A DNA stretch of 64,000 nt from Corynebacterium minutissimum (GTDB lineage: Bacteria; Actinomycetota; Actinomycetes; Mycobacteriales; Mycobacteriaceae). Made by a program: the position numbers and the translations under genes. The DNA lies in assembly GCF_000805675.1 (NCBI RefSeq), contig NZ_JSEF01000015.1:248001-312000 (forward strand). Direction: 5' to 3'. Below are positions 36,565 to 45,954 of this stretch, one piece after another. Position 1 is the first letter of the stretch. The number at the start of each line of letters is the position of its first letter. The notes under the pieces were generated by a model. That model was not told the DNA's origin, searched no databases, and saw nothing but the letters and a program-made list of their open reading frames with translations.

Positions 36565-38112
36565 ATGGCTGCCCGCACATCCACGCGTATTGCCCTACGC
36601 ATCCCCAACCCGCTTCCCTTGGGCATTGTCGCCAGCATCATTCTGGCGTTGGCGTCCTTCTCCGGCGGCGCTACCCGCAACCGGGGCGGGGCGTTGGAGG
36701 CGCTCAATATTGGCTTCCTCGCCTATGGGCACGGCCGCAACATCGGCATGGTGCTGTATTGGGTTGGTCTCTTCGGCCTGGTGGGTGCGTGGGTCCTGGC
36801 TGGGCGCCATGTTATTGCCCCGCAGCTCAAGGACCCGAAACCAGAGGGAGGTCTACGCGACATCCAGCGCATGTTGCTCAGCTGGATTGCCCCCTTGCTG
36901 ATGGCCGCACCACTCGCGTCCCGAGATGTCTATTCCTATCTCATGCAGGGAGCCATGGTGCGGGACGGCTTCGATCCCTATACCGAAGGTGCCGCGGTCA
37001 ATCCCGGGCCTTTCCTCCTGGAAGTGTCCCACGACTGGCGCAACACCACCACGCCTTATGGGCCGCTGCATTTGTGGATGGGCAAAGGCGTCACACAGTT
37101 GGTTGGTGACCACGTTGCTGCCGGCATCATCGTCTACAAGATCATTTCCGTCATCGGCTTCGCAGCCATTGCCTGGTCCATTCCGCGTCTGGCCCGCGCT
37201 ATCGGCGGCGATCCTGCATTAGCGCTGTGGCTGGGTGTGGCCAACCCCGTCATGATTCTGCATCTCATCGGCGGCATGCACAACGAATCCGTCATGGTTG
37301 GCCTGGTCTCCCTGGGGCTTCTCGCAGCGGTGCACCACAAGTTCCATATCAGCCTTCTGCTCGTGGGCATTGCGGTCTCACTCAAAGCAACGGCCGTCTT
37401 CGCCGCACCGTTCATCGTGTGGCTCATGGTTCACCACTGGGCACCGGAAGGGACGAAGGCGCTCAAACGCGTCGGTGTTTTCCTTCTATCCGGAATCATT
37501 GCCGTGGCTGAGGTCGCGTTAGCGGTGGCAGTGATCACGTGGGCGTCGGGAAGCTCGTGGGGCTGGCTCTCACAGATTAGCGGCAACTCCAAGGTGATTA
37601 ACCCGTTAGCAGGGCCGACGCTGCTTGCCGACGTCCTCGTGCCCCTCATCCAATTCTTCTCACCCGATACGACCTACAACGGCGTGCTCGGAGTGCTGCG
37701 TTCTGCAGGCATGGTGCTCATGCTGCTCGGGCTCGTCTTGGTGTGGTGGTGGGGACGCACTGGTGTGCGCCGAGCCATCGCCGCCACGGCTGCGGCCTAC
37801 CAGGTGGCATTCGTCTTCAACTCCGTCACGCTGCCCTGGTACTACGCCTCAGTGTCGACGCTGATGGGCACGTTCCGCCCGCCGCTGCCCATCCTCAAGC
37901 TCGCTACGGGCGCCACCTTCTTCATCGGAGTTGCCTTTGCTGGTGACGGAAACCACCAGCTCTACAACTGGTTCTGGGTCATCGGCATGGTAGTCGTGGC
38001 ATGGAGCGCCACGCAGTGGATCTTTGCTGGTGTTCCTGCAAGGTCGGCGTCTACGTCGTCGGCGTCTAAGACGCCGACGACTAAAAGGCCGAGGCCTGCG
38101 CGCGCCGAATAA
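36565..38112 (+). CDS. mptA: alpha-(1->6)-mannopyranosyltransferase MptA
   Basis: Polytopic GT-C enzyme that extends the alpha-1,6-mannan core of lipomannan on the outer membrane face, using polyprenyl phosphomannose. About twelve to thirteen membrane helices are seen over 515 residues. A GT-C style acidic motif lies in the first large loop (APLASRDVYSYLMQGAMVRD, about residues 118-137). A Thr/Lys/Arg-rich tail ends the protein. The ATG at 36565 begins 1 nt after the idsA stop; an in-frame ATG 33 nt upstream lies inside idsA. Gene order with idsA, the Rv2175c-like gene, pknL and aroG supports MptA rather than MptB. Confidence 0.88.
   Translation: MAARTSTRIALRIPNPLPLGIVASIILALASFSGGATRNRGGALEALNIGFLAYGHGRNIGMVLYWVGLFGLVGAWVLAGRHVIAPQLKDPKPEGGLRDIQRMLLSWIAPLLMAAPLASRDVYSYLMQGAMVRDGFDPYTEGAAVNPGPFLLEVSHDWRNTTTPYGPLHLWMGKGVTQLVGDHVAAGIIVYKIISVIGFAAIAWSIPRLARAIGGDPALALWLGVANPVMILHLIGGMHNESVMVGLVSLGLLAAVHHKFHISLLLVGIAVSLKATAVFAAPFIVWLMVHHWAPEGTKALKRVGVFLLSGIIAVAEVALAVAVITWASGSSWGWLSQISGNSKVINPLAGPTLLADVLVPLIQFFSPDTTYNGVLGVLRSAGMVLMLLGLVLVWWWGRTGVRRAIAATAAAYQVAFVFNSVTLPWYYASVSTLMGTFRPPLPILKLATGATFFIGVAFAGDGNHQLYNWFWVIGMVVVAWSATQWIFAGVPARSASTSSASKTPTTKRPRPARAE
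38055..38081. terminator. 12-bp hairpin at the convergent mptA / Rv2175c-like end
   Basis: GTCGTCGGCGTC (38055-38066) and GACGCCGACGAC (38070-38081) pair perfectly around a TAA loop. It lies inside the last mptA codons and touches the stop codon of the opposite gene. No U-run follows on either strand, so it would be a U-less actinobacterial type if it terminates. Confidence 0.5.
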
Positions 38113-38473
38113 CCTCGCGCGCGAGGTGACCATGCAGTCCATCAATGGGACGGCCGGGCAAAGAATCATCCTCGGTAAACAGGTGCGCGAGGATTTCGTT
38201 ATCGTGCCACCCGTTGTCCGAAAGCACAGTAATCACGCCCGAGACGTACTTGGAAATGGCGCCCTTTGAGTTAAAGAAGGACGCGGGGACCAGACGGTTT
38301 CCCTCCGGGTCACGCCAAGCAATGAATTTGCGGGCATTGAGCAAGTCATAAACGCGGGTGATAGGAAGATCGAGCTTCTCAGCTACGTCCTTGAGCGTCA
38401 GCAGCTCCTCGCCAGCGAGCAGCTCGGCCAGCTCGGGATGGGAATTCTCTTCAGGGTTCGCAGAATTAGTCAC
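38081..38473 (-). CDS. Rv2175c-like winged-helix DNA-binding protein
   Basis: Small DNA-binding protein. A helix-turn-helix is visible (LLTLKDVAEKLDLPITRVYD, about residues 24-43), followed by KFIAWRDPEGNRLVPASFF, typical of the Rv2175c family. In M. tuberculosis that protein is a known substrate of the kinase PknL, encoded divergently as here. The GTG at 38473 was chosen because TACAGT (38481-38486) lies 7 nt upstream; a GTG at 38479 adds two codons. About 130 residues. Its 3' end overlaps mptA by 32 nt. Confidence 0.85.
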   Translation of the reverse strand: MTNSANPEENSHPELAELLAGEELLTLKDVAEKLDLPITRVYDLLNARKFIAWRDPEGNRLVPASFFNSKGAISKYVSGVITVLSDNGWHDNEILAHLFTEDDSLPGRPIDGLHGHLAREVIRRAQASAF

Positions 38474-38480
38474 AGACACA

Positions 38481-38486
38481 ACTGTA
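38481..38486 (-). promoter_or_regulatory. -10 box of the Rv2175c-like gene
   Basis: TACAGT with 7 nt to the GTG at 38473; leaderless start inferred. Confidence 0.5.
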
Positions 38487-38516
38487 GCGGGATCACACTT
38501 TGAGGAGAGGATCGAC

Positions 38517-38522
38517 CATACT
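38517..38522 (+). promoter_or_regulatory. -10 box of pknL
   Basis: CATACT with 7 nt to the ATG at 38530; leaderless start inferred. It is 30 nt from the opposing -10 of the Rv2175c-like gene. Confidence 0.5.
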
Positions 38523-38529
38523 GGAACCC

Positions 38530-39768
38530 ATGACAAGGCTGAACGTGGGCGACATTCTTGAAGGACGCTATCGCATCGATCAGCCGATCGCCCGCGGCGG
38601 CATGTCCACTGTGTACCGCTGCGTGGATATGCGTTTGGGTCGCGCAGTCGCCGCCAAGGTCATGGATGAGCGCTATCACGATGACCCCGTTTTCGTCACT
38701 CGCTTCGAGCGCGAGGCCCGCGCCATGGCGCAACTGAGCCACCCCAACCTGGTGGCTGTGCATGACTTCTCTTCCGATGGCCTGCCCATCTATCTCATTA
38801 TGGAGCTCATCACCGGCGGCACCTTACGCGAGCTTCTCGCTGAGCGTGGCCCCATGCCGCCACATGCCGCCGCCGGTGTCATGCATTCGGTCCTGGCAGG
38901 ACTCAGCGAAGTCCACGACGCGGGACTCGTGCACCGCGATATCAAGCCGGATAATGTGCTCATCACGAACACACACCGCGTCAAAGTAGGTGACTTCGGT
39001 CTCGTGCGCTCAACGCGCGCGGATCACGATAGTTCCGGCCAGATCGTCGGCACCGTCAGCTACCTCTCCCCGGAGCAGGTCACCGGCGCGGAGATTACAC
39101 CGGCTTCCGACGTCTACTCGGCGGGAATTGTGCTCTTCGAGCTGCTCACAGGCACCGTTCCCTTCAGTGGTGAAACCCCGCTGGCCCATGCCACCGCCCG
39201 TGTTCACGCGGACGTCCCCGCGCCTTCCTCACGTATCGAAGGCGTGCCGATGCTTTTCGACGCCCTCGTGGCCACCGCCACCGCACGCCACCCTGGCGAG
39301 CGTTTCGCCGATGCACGTGAATTCCTCGATGCTCTGGACGATGTTTCCCGCGAGCTTCAGCTGCCGGCCTTTACAGTCCCCATCCCCCATAATTCGGCCG
39401 CTGCCCGCACCGCCGCGGTACCCACGGACTTTGCCGGCACAGGCAATACCCGAGTCTTCGAGGCAACCTCTGCACTCAACACTCCGCGACCTGACGCGCC
39501 CCAGCCAGGTGCACCAGACTTCGAGACACGCGTCGAACCGCCCGTGGCTCCCCCACCAGCTGAACCGCCGGCTGCGGTCGAGGAGCCCTACGCTCCTGCC
39601 GGTGCCGAAGAAGAACCCGAGGAACGCCCGCTGACCAACCGCAGCGCGGTTTCCCTTTTCGGGTTCCTTATCCTCGTTAGCCTCGCCACGCTCGCCGTTG
39701 CGGTGGCGGCGTGGTGGTTTGGCTCCGGAGAATACGGCACGTGGCCGATTCTCTGGAGACCGTACTAG
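38530..39768 (+). CDS. pknL: serine/threonine protein kinase PknL
   Basis: Membrane-anchored Hanks-type kinase. The glycine loop IARGGMSTVYR is at about residues 20-30, the catalytic Lys in VAAKVMDE near residue 43, HRDIKPDN near residues 135-142, DFG near 155 and the activation segment GTVSYLSPEQ after it. A Pro/Ala-rich linker leads to one membrane helix (about residues 378-400) and only about 12 outer residues, so there are no PASTA sensor repeats. Length 412 residues. The leaderless ATG at 38530 is preferred to an upstream TTG. Its neighbour is its likely phosphorylation target. Confidence 0.93.
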   Translation: MTRLNVGDILEGRYRIDQPIARGGMSTVYRCVDMRLGRAVAAKVMDERYHDDPVFVTRFEREARAMAQLSHPNLVAVHDFSSDGLPIYLIMELITGGTLRELLAERGPMPPHAAAGVMHSVLAGLSEVHDAGLVHRDIKPDNVLITNTHRVKVGDFGLVRSTRADHDSSGQIVGTVSYLSPEQVTGAEITPASDVYSAGIVLFELLTGTVPFSGETPLAHATARVHADVPAPSSRIEGVPMLFDALVATATARHPGERFADAREFLDALDDVSRELQLPAFTVPIPHNSAAARTAAVPTDFAGTGNTRVFEATSALNTPRPDAPQPGAPDFETRVEPPVAPPPAEPPAAVEEPYAPAGAEEEPEERPLTNRSAVSLFGFLILVSLATLAVAVAAWWFGSGEYGTWPILWRPY

Positions 39769-39771
39769 CTT

Positions 39772-41184
<1,413 letters not shown>

Positions 41185-41220
41185 CTATAGTGCGTTAGTT
41201 AATCCCCCGATTGCCCCACC

Positions 41221-41730
41221 TTATAGATTCACGCGGTTGCCGCGGCTCAACGGCAGGTGTTGCTCGCAGGCGCGGAACTTGGCGAGGTTATGGCGGGCGT
41301 CGACAAGCGCATCGTGGTTCCCATTCGGCACGGGCGGCAGCGTGGGGCGGCCGGCAAACTCCCAATACTGCTTCAGCTCACGCGTATAGCGCGGCATTCC
41401 CTTGGGCAGCCCAGCCATGTCACCCCAGAGCTGTGCCAAGACCACATGGTCATAGGCGCCGACCCATGCCCACAGCTCAATGGGGCTGGAGTGACCGCCC
41501 ATAAACTCGAGGAGTTCCTCACGGATCGTAGCGCGGGACTTCCATACCGGGTTCCCGGGGCTCGGCAGCTTGTCCAGGACGTTCTCACGTACCCAGGCGT
41601 TCGCCTTGGAGGGGTCGAAATCGGTGGACACGGCATAGTATTCGCTACCGTCTTCGCCCACGATGCCGATGGAGACCAACTCGATGGTCGATCCGTCCTC
41701 GATAAACTCGGTGTCGTAGAAGTAGCGCAC
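41221..41730 (-). CDS. 3'-5' exoribonuclease, Rv2179c family (DEDDh)
   Basis: RNase T-like exonuclease that in the M. tuberculosis homologue trims adenylate-containing 3' overhangs. DEDDh residues are visible: D and E in RYFYDTEFIEDG, D in VGAYDHVVL, and the final H and D in HDALVDARHN. The GTG at 41730 is preferred because the family begins at VRYFYDTEF and TAGGAT (41739-41744) lies 8 nt upstream; a longer frame from 41757 adds nine codons. 169 residues, matching the family. Next to aroG as in mycobacteria. Confidence 0.92.
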   Translation of the reverse strand: MRYFYDTEFIEDGSTIELVSIGIVGEDGSEYYAVSTDFDPSKANAWVRENVLDKLPSPGNPVWKSRATIREELLEFMGGHSSPIELWAWVGAYDHVVLAQLWGDMAGLPKGMPRYTRELKQYWEFAGRPTLPPVPNGNHDALVDARHNLAKFRACEQHLPLSRGNRVNL

Positions 41731-41738
41731 GGTTTCGT

Positions 41739-41744
41739 ATCCTA
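41739..41744 (-). promoter_or_regulatory. -10 box of the exoribonuclease gene
   Basis: TAGGAT with 8 nt to the GTG at 41730; leaderless start inferred. Confidence 0.45.
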
Positions 41745-41838
41745 GCTTCTCTTCCATTCCCCGTTGTCACTGGGGCCTATACTCAGCACCGCTGCCGCAC
41801 ATGTCCTGGTACTGGTGGCGGCAGAATCTCGGGAACGA

Positions 41839-43020
41839 CTATTTCCTTGTCACTATGCTGCTCATGGCCGCAGCATCGTGGTTGTCCAGTGGCTCAACGG
41901 GCTCTGCTTGGCGACGTCCCAGCGCCGGCGGCTTCAGCGACCAGCCCAGCACGGGAATCTTGCCCAGGGCCCACAGCGCCAGTGATGCCAGCCCCGCGTA
42001 CACCATGCACATGCTCAGCCAGAACCACGTATTGTCCAACGGCCACTGCCCCGCCAGAGAAACCTCTCGTGGGTACAGCGCCATGGGGAAGCCATACAAG
42101 ACAGTCAGACCAATTGGGTGCCCCAGATAAATCGGGAGCGTGTGCGCGCCGATGAATCTAAGCCCCGTCGACACTGCCGGAATGTAGGACACAGCCACCG
42201 CCACGGCGATGCCAAAAGGAACTTCACAGAACTGCTCCACCATGCGCACCAGAATGTGAAGGTCATGGTCAGCCAACACTTCAGCGCCAGGGAACGGCCA
42301 CGCCATCTCCATAGGTTCGGCACGCTGATCCCAGGCGCGACGAATAAAGAAGCCAACGGCGTAGGCCACCATCATGCCTGAATAAGCCCACAACGTGCGC
42401 TGTTCCCAGCGCCCTTGGAATGGCGCCTCGAGGGCATCGGCGAAGGCCGTGATCGCGTCACGGAAGTAGGCCGCTGCCACGAACACGGGCAGGAACATGA
42501 CTGCCTTGGCAATGGAGTGAAACTCCGCTTGCCACGCCATGAAGAGGATCGGGAAAAAGCTCAACGAAAGCCCCAGCCACCCCGGCAGCGTGCGCACACA
42601 CCACAGGAAGACATTAAAAAGAATGAGGGCATAGAGGAACCACGCCATGGAGTGGCCAACGAGAAGGCTTGCCATCATCTGGCTCGGATCGAAAATAGGA
42701 TCCCCAAAGACCCAGTGATACTCCACGCGCTTTGTCTGCTGCTCGATGAGCATCCACACCACATAGGGCACGAAGAAAAACCACAGACGCCGCGTGACCA
42801 GTTCGGCAAAGCTGAAGCGAAAAACCTTCTGGGAAAAATAGCCACTGACAAGGAAGAACAAAGGCAAGCGCAGAGGATCTAGCCAGACGTTAAAGGCAGC
42901 CAGCCACGTATCTTGGGCCTCTGGTACGGCTAAAGTGACGTGGAGCAACACCACGCCAAGGATGGATAATCCTTTCGCTATATCAGGCCAGGCAAGGCGA
43001 TGAGAGAGGGAAGAGCTCAC
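41839..43020 (-). CDS. acyltransferase family 3 membrane protein
   Basis: Polytopic acyltransferase-3 (OafA/NodX-like) protein of 393 residues with about ten membrane helices. The family start RLAWPDIAKGLSILGVVLLH carries the conserved His and Asp, and LRLPLFFLVSGYF is the second signature. Such enzymes acylate sugars or lipids from the cytosolic side. The GTG start is 3 nt from the plsC-like stop (TAA), so both are co-translated. A role in acylating a lipoglycan or trehalose lipid is plausible from the location but unproven. The tail is polar. Confidence 0.82.
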   Translation of the reverse strand: MSSSLSHRLAWPDIAKGLSILGVVLLHVTLAVPEAQDTWLAAFNVWLDPLRLPLFFLVSGYFSQKVFRFSFAELVTRRLWFFFVPYVVWMLIEQQTKRVEYHWVFGDPIFDPSQMMASLLVGHSMAWFLYALILFNVFLWCVRTLPGWLGLSLSFFPILFMAWQAEFHSIAKAVMFLPVFVAAAYFRDAITAFADALEAPFQGRWEQRTLWAYSGMMVAYAVGFFIRRAWDQRAEPMEMAWPFPGAEVLADHDLHILVRMVEQFCEVPFGIAVAVAVSYIPAVSTGLRFIGAHTLPIYLGHPIGLTVLYGFPMALYPREVSLAGQWPLDNTWFWLSMCMVYAGLASLALWALGKIPVLGWSLKPPALGRRQAEPVEPLDNHDAAAMSSIVTRK

Positions 43021-43023
43021 AGA

Positions 43024-43770
43024 TTACTGCGCCTCCGAACCGGGCTCGGCCCCTTCCGGGTAGCCGTGTCCAGCTTGCAGGGATGCCTTGACATCAGAGG
43101 CGTAGACATCCACATATGGCTGCCCAGTCAGCTCCGCCAACTGCTTCATCACATAGTCCGTGAAAGCGCGGGCAGTGTCGTGGTCTTCTGGGTCTAGGCC
43201 GCGTTCTGCTGCCCACGCGGTAGGATCAATAGGCTCGCCCACGCGCATGCCGACGCGCACCGGACGCGGAATCCACGAACCAATGGGGTTAGCCTTTCGC
43301 GTATTGATCATGGCAATCGGCAGAACCTTCTCACCAGTGGTCAGCGCAATGCGGGCCATGCCGGTGCGCCCCTTGTAGATGCGGCCATCCGGCGACCGCG
43401 TACCTTCTGGGTAAATACCAAACAGATCGCCGCGTCCCATGATGCGCTGCGCGCTGGCCAACATGGCATCGCTAGCGTTCTTATCTACACGGTCAATCGG
43501 TACCTGACCCACGGAGCTAAAGAACCACTTCTGCACTCGCCCCACCAGTCCAGGGGTGGTGAAGTATTCGCTCTTAGCCAGGAAGGTGATTTGCCGCGGG
43601 CACAGCAGCGGGAAATAGAAGGAATCCATGACCGCTTGATGCGACGACGCCAAGATAGCCGGGCCGGTCTCTGGGATGCGTTCCATACCCTCAGACCATG
43701 GACGGTTCCATACCCGCAAGGCAGGGCCAAAGAAGATGTGCTTAAAAGCCCAATACCACTTATTTCGCAT
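43024..43770 (-). CDS. 1-acylglycerol-3-phosphate acyltransferase-like protein
   Basis: PlsC-family acyltransferase, peripheral membrane. The catalytic HxxxxD is seen in SSHQAVMDSFYF (near residue 43) and the glycerol-phosphate motif in IYPEGTRSPDGR (near residue 118). It is 248 residues, like Rv2182c, which has the same position near pimB'. It should make phosphatidic acid or acylate a PIM intermediate; the first is the family default. Confidence 0.87.
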   Translation of the reverse strand: MRNKWYWAFKHIFFGPALRVWNRPWSEGMERIPETGPAILASSHQAVMDSFYFPLLCPRQITFLAKSEYFTTPGLVGRVQKWFFSSVGQVPIDRVDKNASDAMLASAQRIMGRGDLFGIYPEGTRSPDGRIYKGRTGMARIALTTGEKVLPIAMINTRKANPIGSWIPRPVRVGMRVGEPIDPTAWAAERGLDPEDHDTARAFTDYVMKQLAELTGQPYVDVYASDVKASLQAGHGYPEGAEPGSEAQ

Positions 43771-43837
43771 CGCTTATAGTCCTATCTCTGGTTGTGCCGG
43801 CCACGCGGATGACTCCGCGAAGGGAAAGTGTGCGGTG

Positions 43838-44794
43838 TTAACCTCGGTGCTCCTGACGGGCGAGATCAGCGACACCGATCATACCTGCCGCCGAGCCCAA
43901 CTCGGCGGTCGCGACGCGCGCCAAGGGTCGGTGACCGGCACCGACGATCTGTTGCGCCATGCGCTCACGGGCGGTATCGAGGAACAAATCTGCGTCCTGC
44001 GAGACGCCCCCACCGATAACAATGAGCTCTGGATCGAGCACGTCCGCCACCATGGACAGACCTTGACCAAGCCACTGCCCGAAGTCCTCCATGACGGTTG
44101 TGGCCAGCGGATCTCCTTGACGCGCCGCGGCAGTAATGTCCTCACCGGAGGGCTTGTTAGGAAGCGCGGTCTCATACTTCCCACGCAATTCTGCGAAGGT
44201 GTCCGGCAGCGCAGTACCGGAGGCGTAGCGCTCCAGGCAGCCGCGCTTGCCACAAGAGCACAAGCGGCCACCGGGGTTGACAACGAGGTGCCCGAACTCG
44301 GGGGCAGTCCCGAACGCTCCTCGGTAGATGCGCCCCTCGGTAAACAACGTAGCGCCGATGCCCGTACCCACGGCAAAAAAGACCCATTCCTTGGCACCGC
44401 GGCCGGCGCCGAAACGCCACTCGCCCCACGCAGCCGAATTGGCATCGTGTTCCAAACGAACCGGTACATCTACTCGCTTGCTCAACGTCTCGCGCACAGC
44501 GGCGTCACGCCACGGCAGGTGCGGAGCAAAACGCACCACTTCGCAGTCAGGATCCAGGAACCCGGCGAGGGCGAGTCCTACCGCAGTGATGTCATGTCGA
44601 GCTGAAAGTTCCTCCACGCACCGAACGATGTCATCTTCCAGCTGGCCAGCATCGGTGGCTGTGGGCACGCTTGTGGAATCTACAATCTCTCCAGCTGCAT
44701 CGATGACTGCAGCACGAAGGTTGGTGCCGCCGATATCGAAACCAATGGTGAGGCCAGCGTCGTCGCCTTCGGCGGAGGGAGAGTGTTCAAGCAT
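43838..44794 (-). CDS. ROK-family glucokinase
   Basis: Cytosolic sugar kinase. ATP loop IGFDIGGTNLRAAVID at about residue 17, substrate motif LEHDANSAAWGEW, and the ROK zinc signature CSCGKRGCLERYASG near residue 178 are present. Length 318 residues. Gene context next to pimB' is the same in other corynebacteria. The ATG at 44794 has TATCCT (44802-44807) 7 nt upstream, indicating a leaderless start. Glucose is the expected substrate; other hexoses are possible. Confidence 0.87.
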   Translation of the reverse strand: MLEHSPSAEGDDAGLTIGFDIGGTNLRAAVIDAAGEIVDSTSVPTATDAGQLEDDIVRCVEELSARHDITAVGLALAGFLDPDCEVVRFAPHLPWRDAAVRETLSKRVDVPVRLEHDANSAAWGEWRFGAGRGAKEWVFFAVGTGIGATLFTEGRIYRGAFGTAPEFGHLVVNPGGRLCSCGKRGCLERYASGTALPDTFAELRGKYETALPNKPSGEDITAAARQGDPLATTVMEDFGQWLGQGLSMVADVLDPELIVIGGGVSQDADLFLDTARERMAQQIVGAGHRPLARVATAELGSAAGMIGVADLARQEHRG

Positions 44795-44801
44795 GACTAG
44801 T

Positions 44802-44807
44802 AGGATA
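44802..44807 (-). promoter_or_regulatory. -10 box of the ROK kinase gene
   Basis: TATCCT with 7 nt to the ATG at 44794; leaderless start inferred. The box lies just upstream of the kinase gene, in the short gap after the pimB' stop. Confidence 0.45.
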
Positions 44808-44817
44808 TACCTCCGAC

Positions 44818-45951
44818 TTAGCTCCGGTCACATTCAAGAACCTCGCGCAGACGCGCTCCCATAATTTCCCACGTCCAGTGCTCCTCCACGTGGCGGCGTC
44901 CGGAGGTTGCCATGTGGCGCCTCAGGGGGACGTCGCCAAGCAGCAGCTCCACCGCTTCCTCCACCTCCGCGAGGTCAGACCCCCTCACGACAACGCCTGA
45001 CTCTGGGGTGATGGTCTCTGGAGCGCCACCGGAATCCCCCGCGATGACCGGCAACCCCGCCGCCTGCGCCTCGAGGTAGACAATCCCCAAACCTTCGACG
45101 TCGAGCCCTCCGCCACGGGTGCGGGCTGGCATGGCAAAAATATCGGCCGCATGCAGTGCCATGAGCAGCTCGTCGGTGTCCCGCGCCTCTTTAAGCACTG
45201 CATCAGGACAGTACTCCTGCGCTAGTACCCGCAGTGTGGACTCATAGCTTCCACGGCCGATAATAAGCAGCTGGGCATCCGGGTACGTCTGCCGTACTAG
45301 CGGCATGGCGCGCAAGAGTTGATCCTGGCCTTTGCGGGGCACCCACCGTGAGATACACACAATGACCGGCCCCTCACCCAAGCCAAAATGCTGACGCGCA
45401 TTCTCCTTCTGTGCCTCCGTTGCGGGTACAAAGTCCTCGAGGTTCACCGCTGAAGGCAGGTGTACCCACCGCGGGTGTGGGCCAAACGCCCTTGTCAGTC
45501 GACGGCGAGTGTACTCCGAAATATAGGTAACAACATCAGATGTGTTTCCAATCCGGCGCAGTGCTTGTCGGGCCCCAGGCAGCATGGACCAGCCCACCTC
45601 GTGTCCGTGCGTCGTCGCCACAATGCGGCACGCCCCAGCTTTCCGTGCCGCTGATGCCATCAGCGCAAGAGGCGCTGCCGCACCAAACCACACGGTCTCA
45701 ATACCGTATTCACGGATGAGGCGCTGCATCTCACGGGCCGTAGCCGGGGTCGGCAGCATCACCTTACGCGGCCACCGCACCACCGTATAGTCCACCGACT
45801 TGTCATATTCAGCAGCGGCATCCACATCCTGGGTTGAGGCAAAAACTACGACGTCCTGCGAGTCCAGAGTGCGGAGGAAATCTCGCAGGTAGGACTGAAT
45901 TCCCCCAATGGTAGGCGGGAAATCATTCGTGACCAAGAGCGTCCGTGACAT
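44818..45951 (-). CDS. pimB: phosphatidylinositol mannoside mannosyltransferase PimB'
   Basis: GT-B (GT4) enzyme that adds the second mannose to PIM1 at the cytosolic membrane face, using GDP-mannose. The N-terminal acceptor loop NDFPPTIGGIQSYLRDFL, HGHEVGWSMLPGARQALRRI, the donor-site CISRWVPRKGQD and the EX7E region EGLGIVYLEAQAAG near residue 285 match corynebacterial PimB'. Length 377 residues. It lies 3 nt after the NlpC/P60 gene stop and upstream of the ROK kinase gene. Confidence 0.93.
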   Translation of the reverse strand: MSRTLLVTNDFPPTIGGIQSYLRDFLRTLDSQDVVVFASTQDVDAAAEYDKSVDYTVVRWPRKVMLPTPATAREMQRLIREYGIETVWFGAAAPLALMASAARKAGACRIVATTHGHEVGWSMLPGARQALRRIGNTSDVVTYISEYTRRRLTRAFGPHPRWVHLPSAVNLEDFVPATEAQKENARQHFGLGEGPVIVCISRWVPRKGQDQLLRAMPLVRQTYPDAQLLIIGRGSYESTLRVLAQEYCPDAVLKEARDTDELLMALHAADIFAMPARTRGGGLDVEGLGIVYLEAQAAGLPVIAGDSGGAPETITPESGVVVRGSDLAEVEEAVELLLGDVPLRRHMATSGRRHVEEHWTWEIMGARLREVLECDRS

Positions 45952-45954
45952 GCG

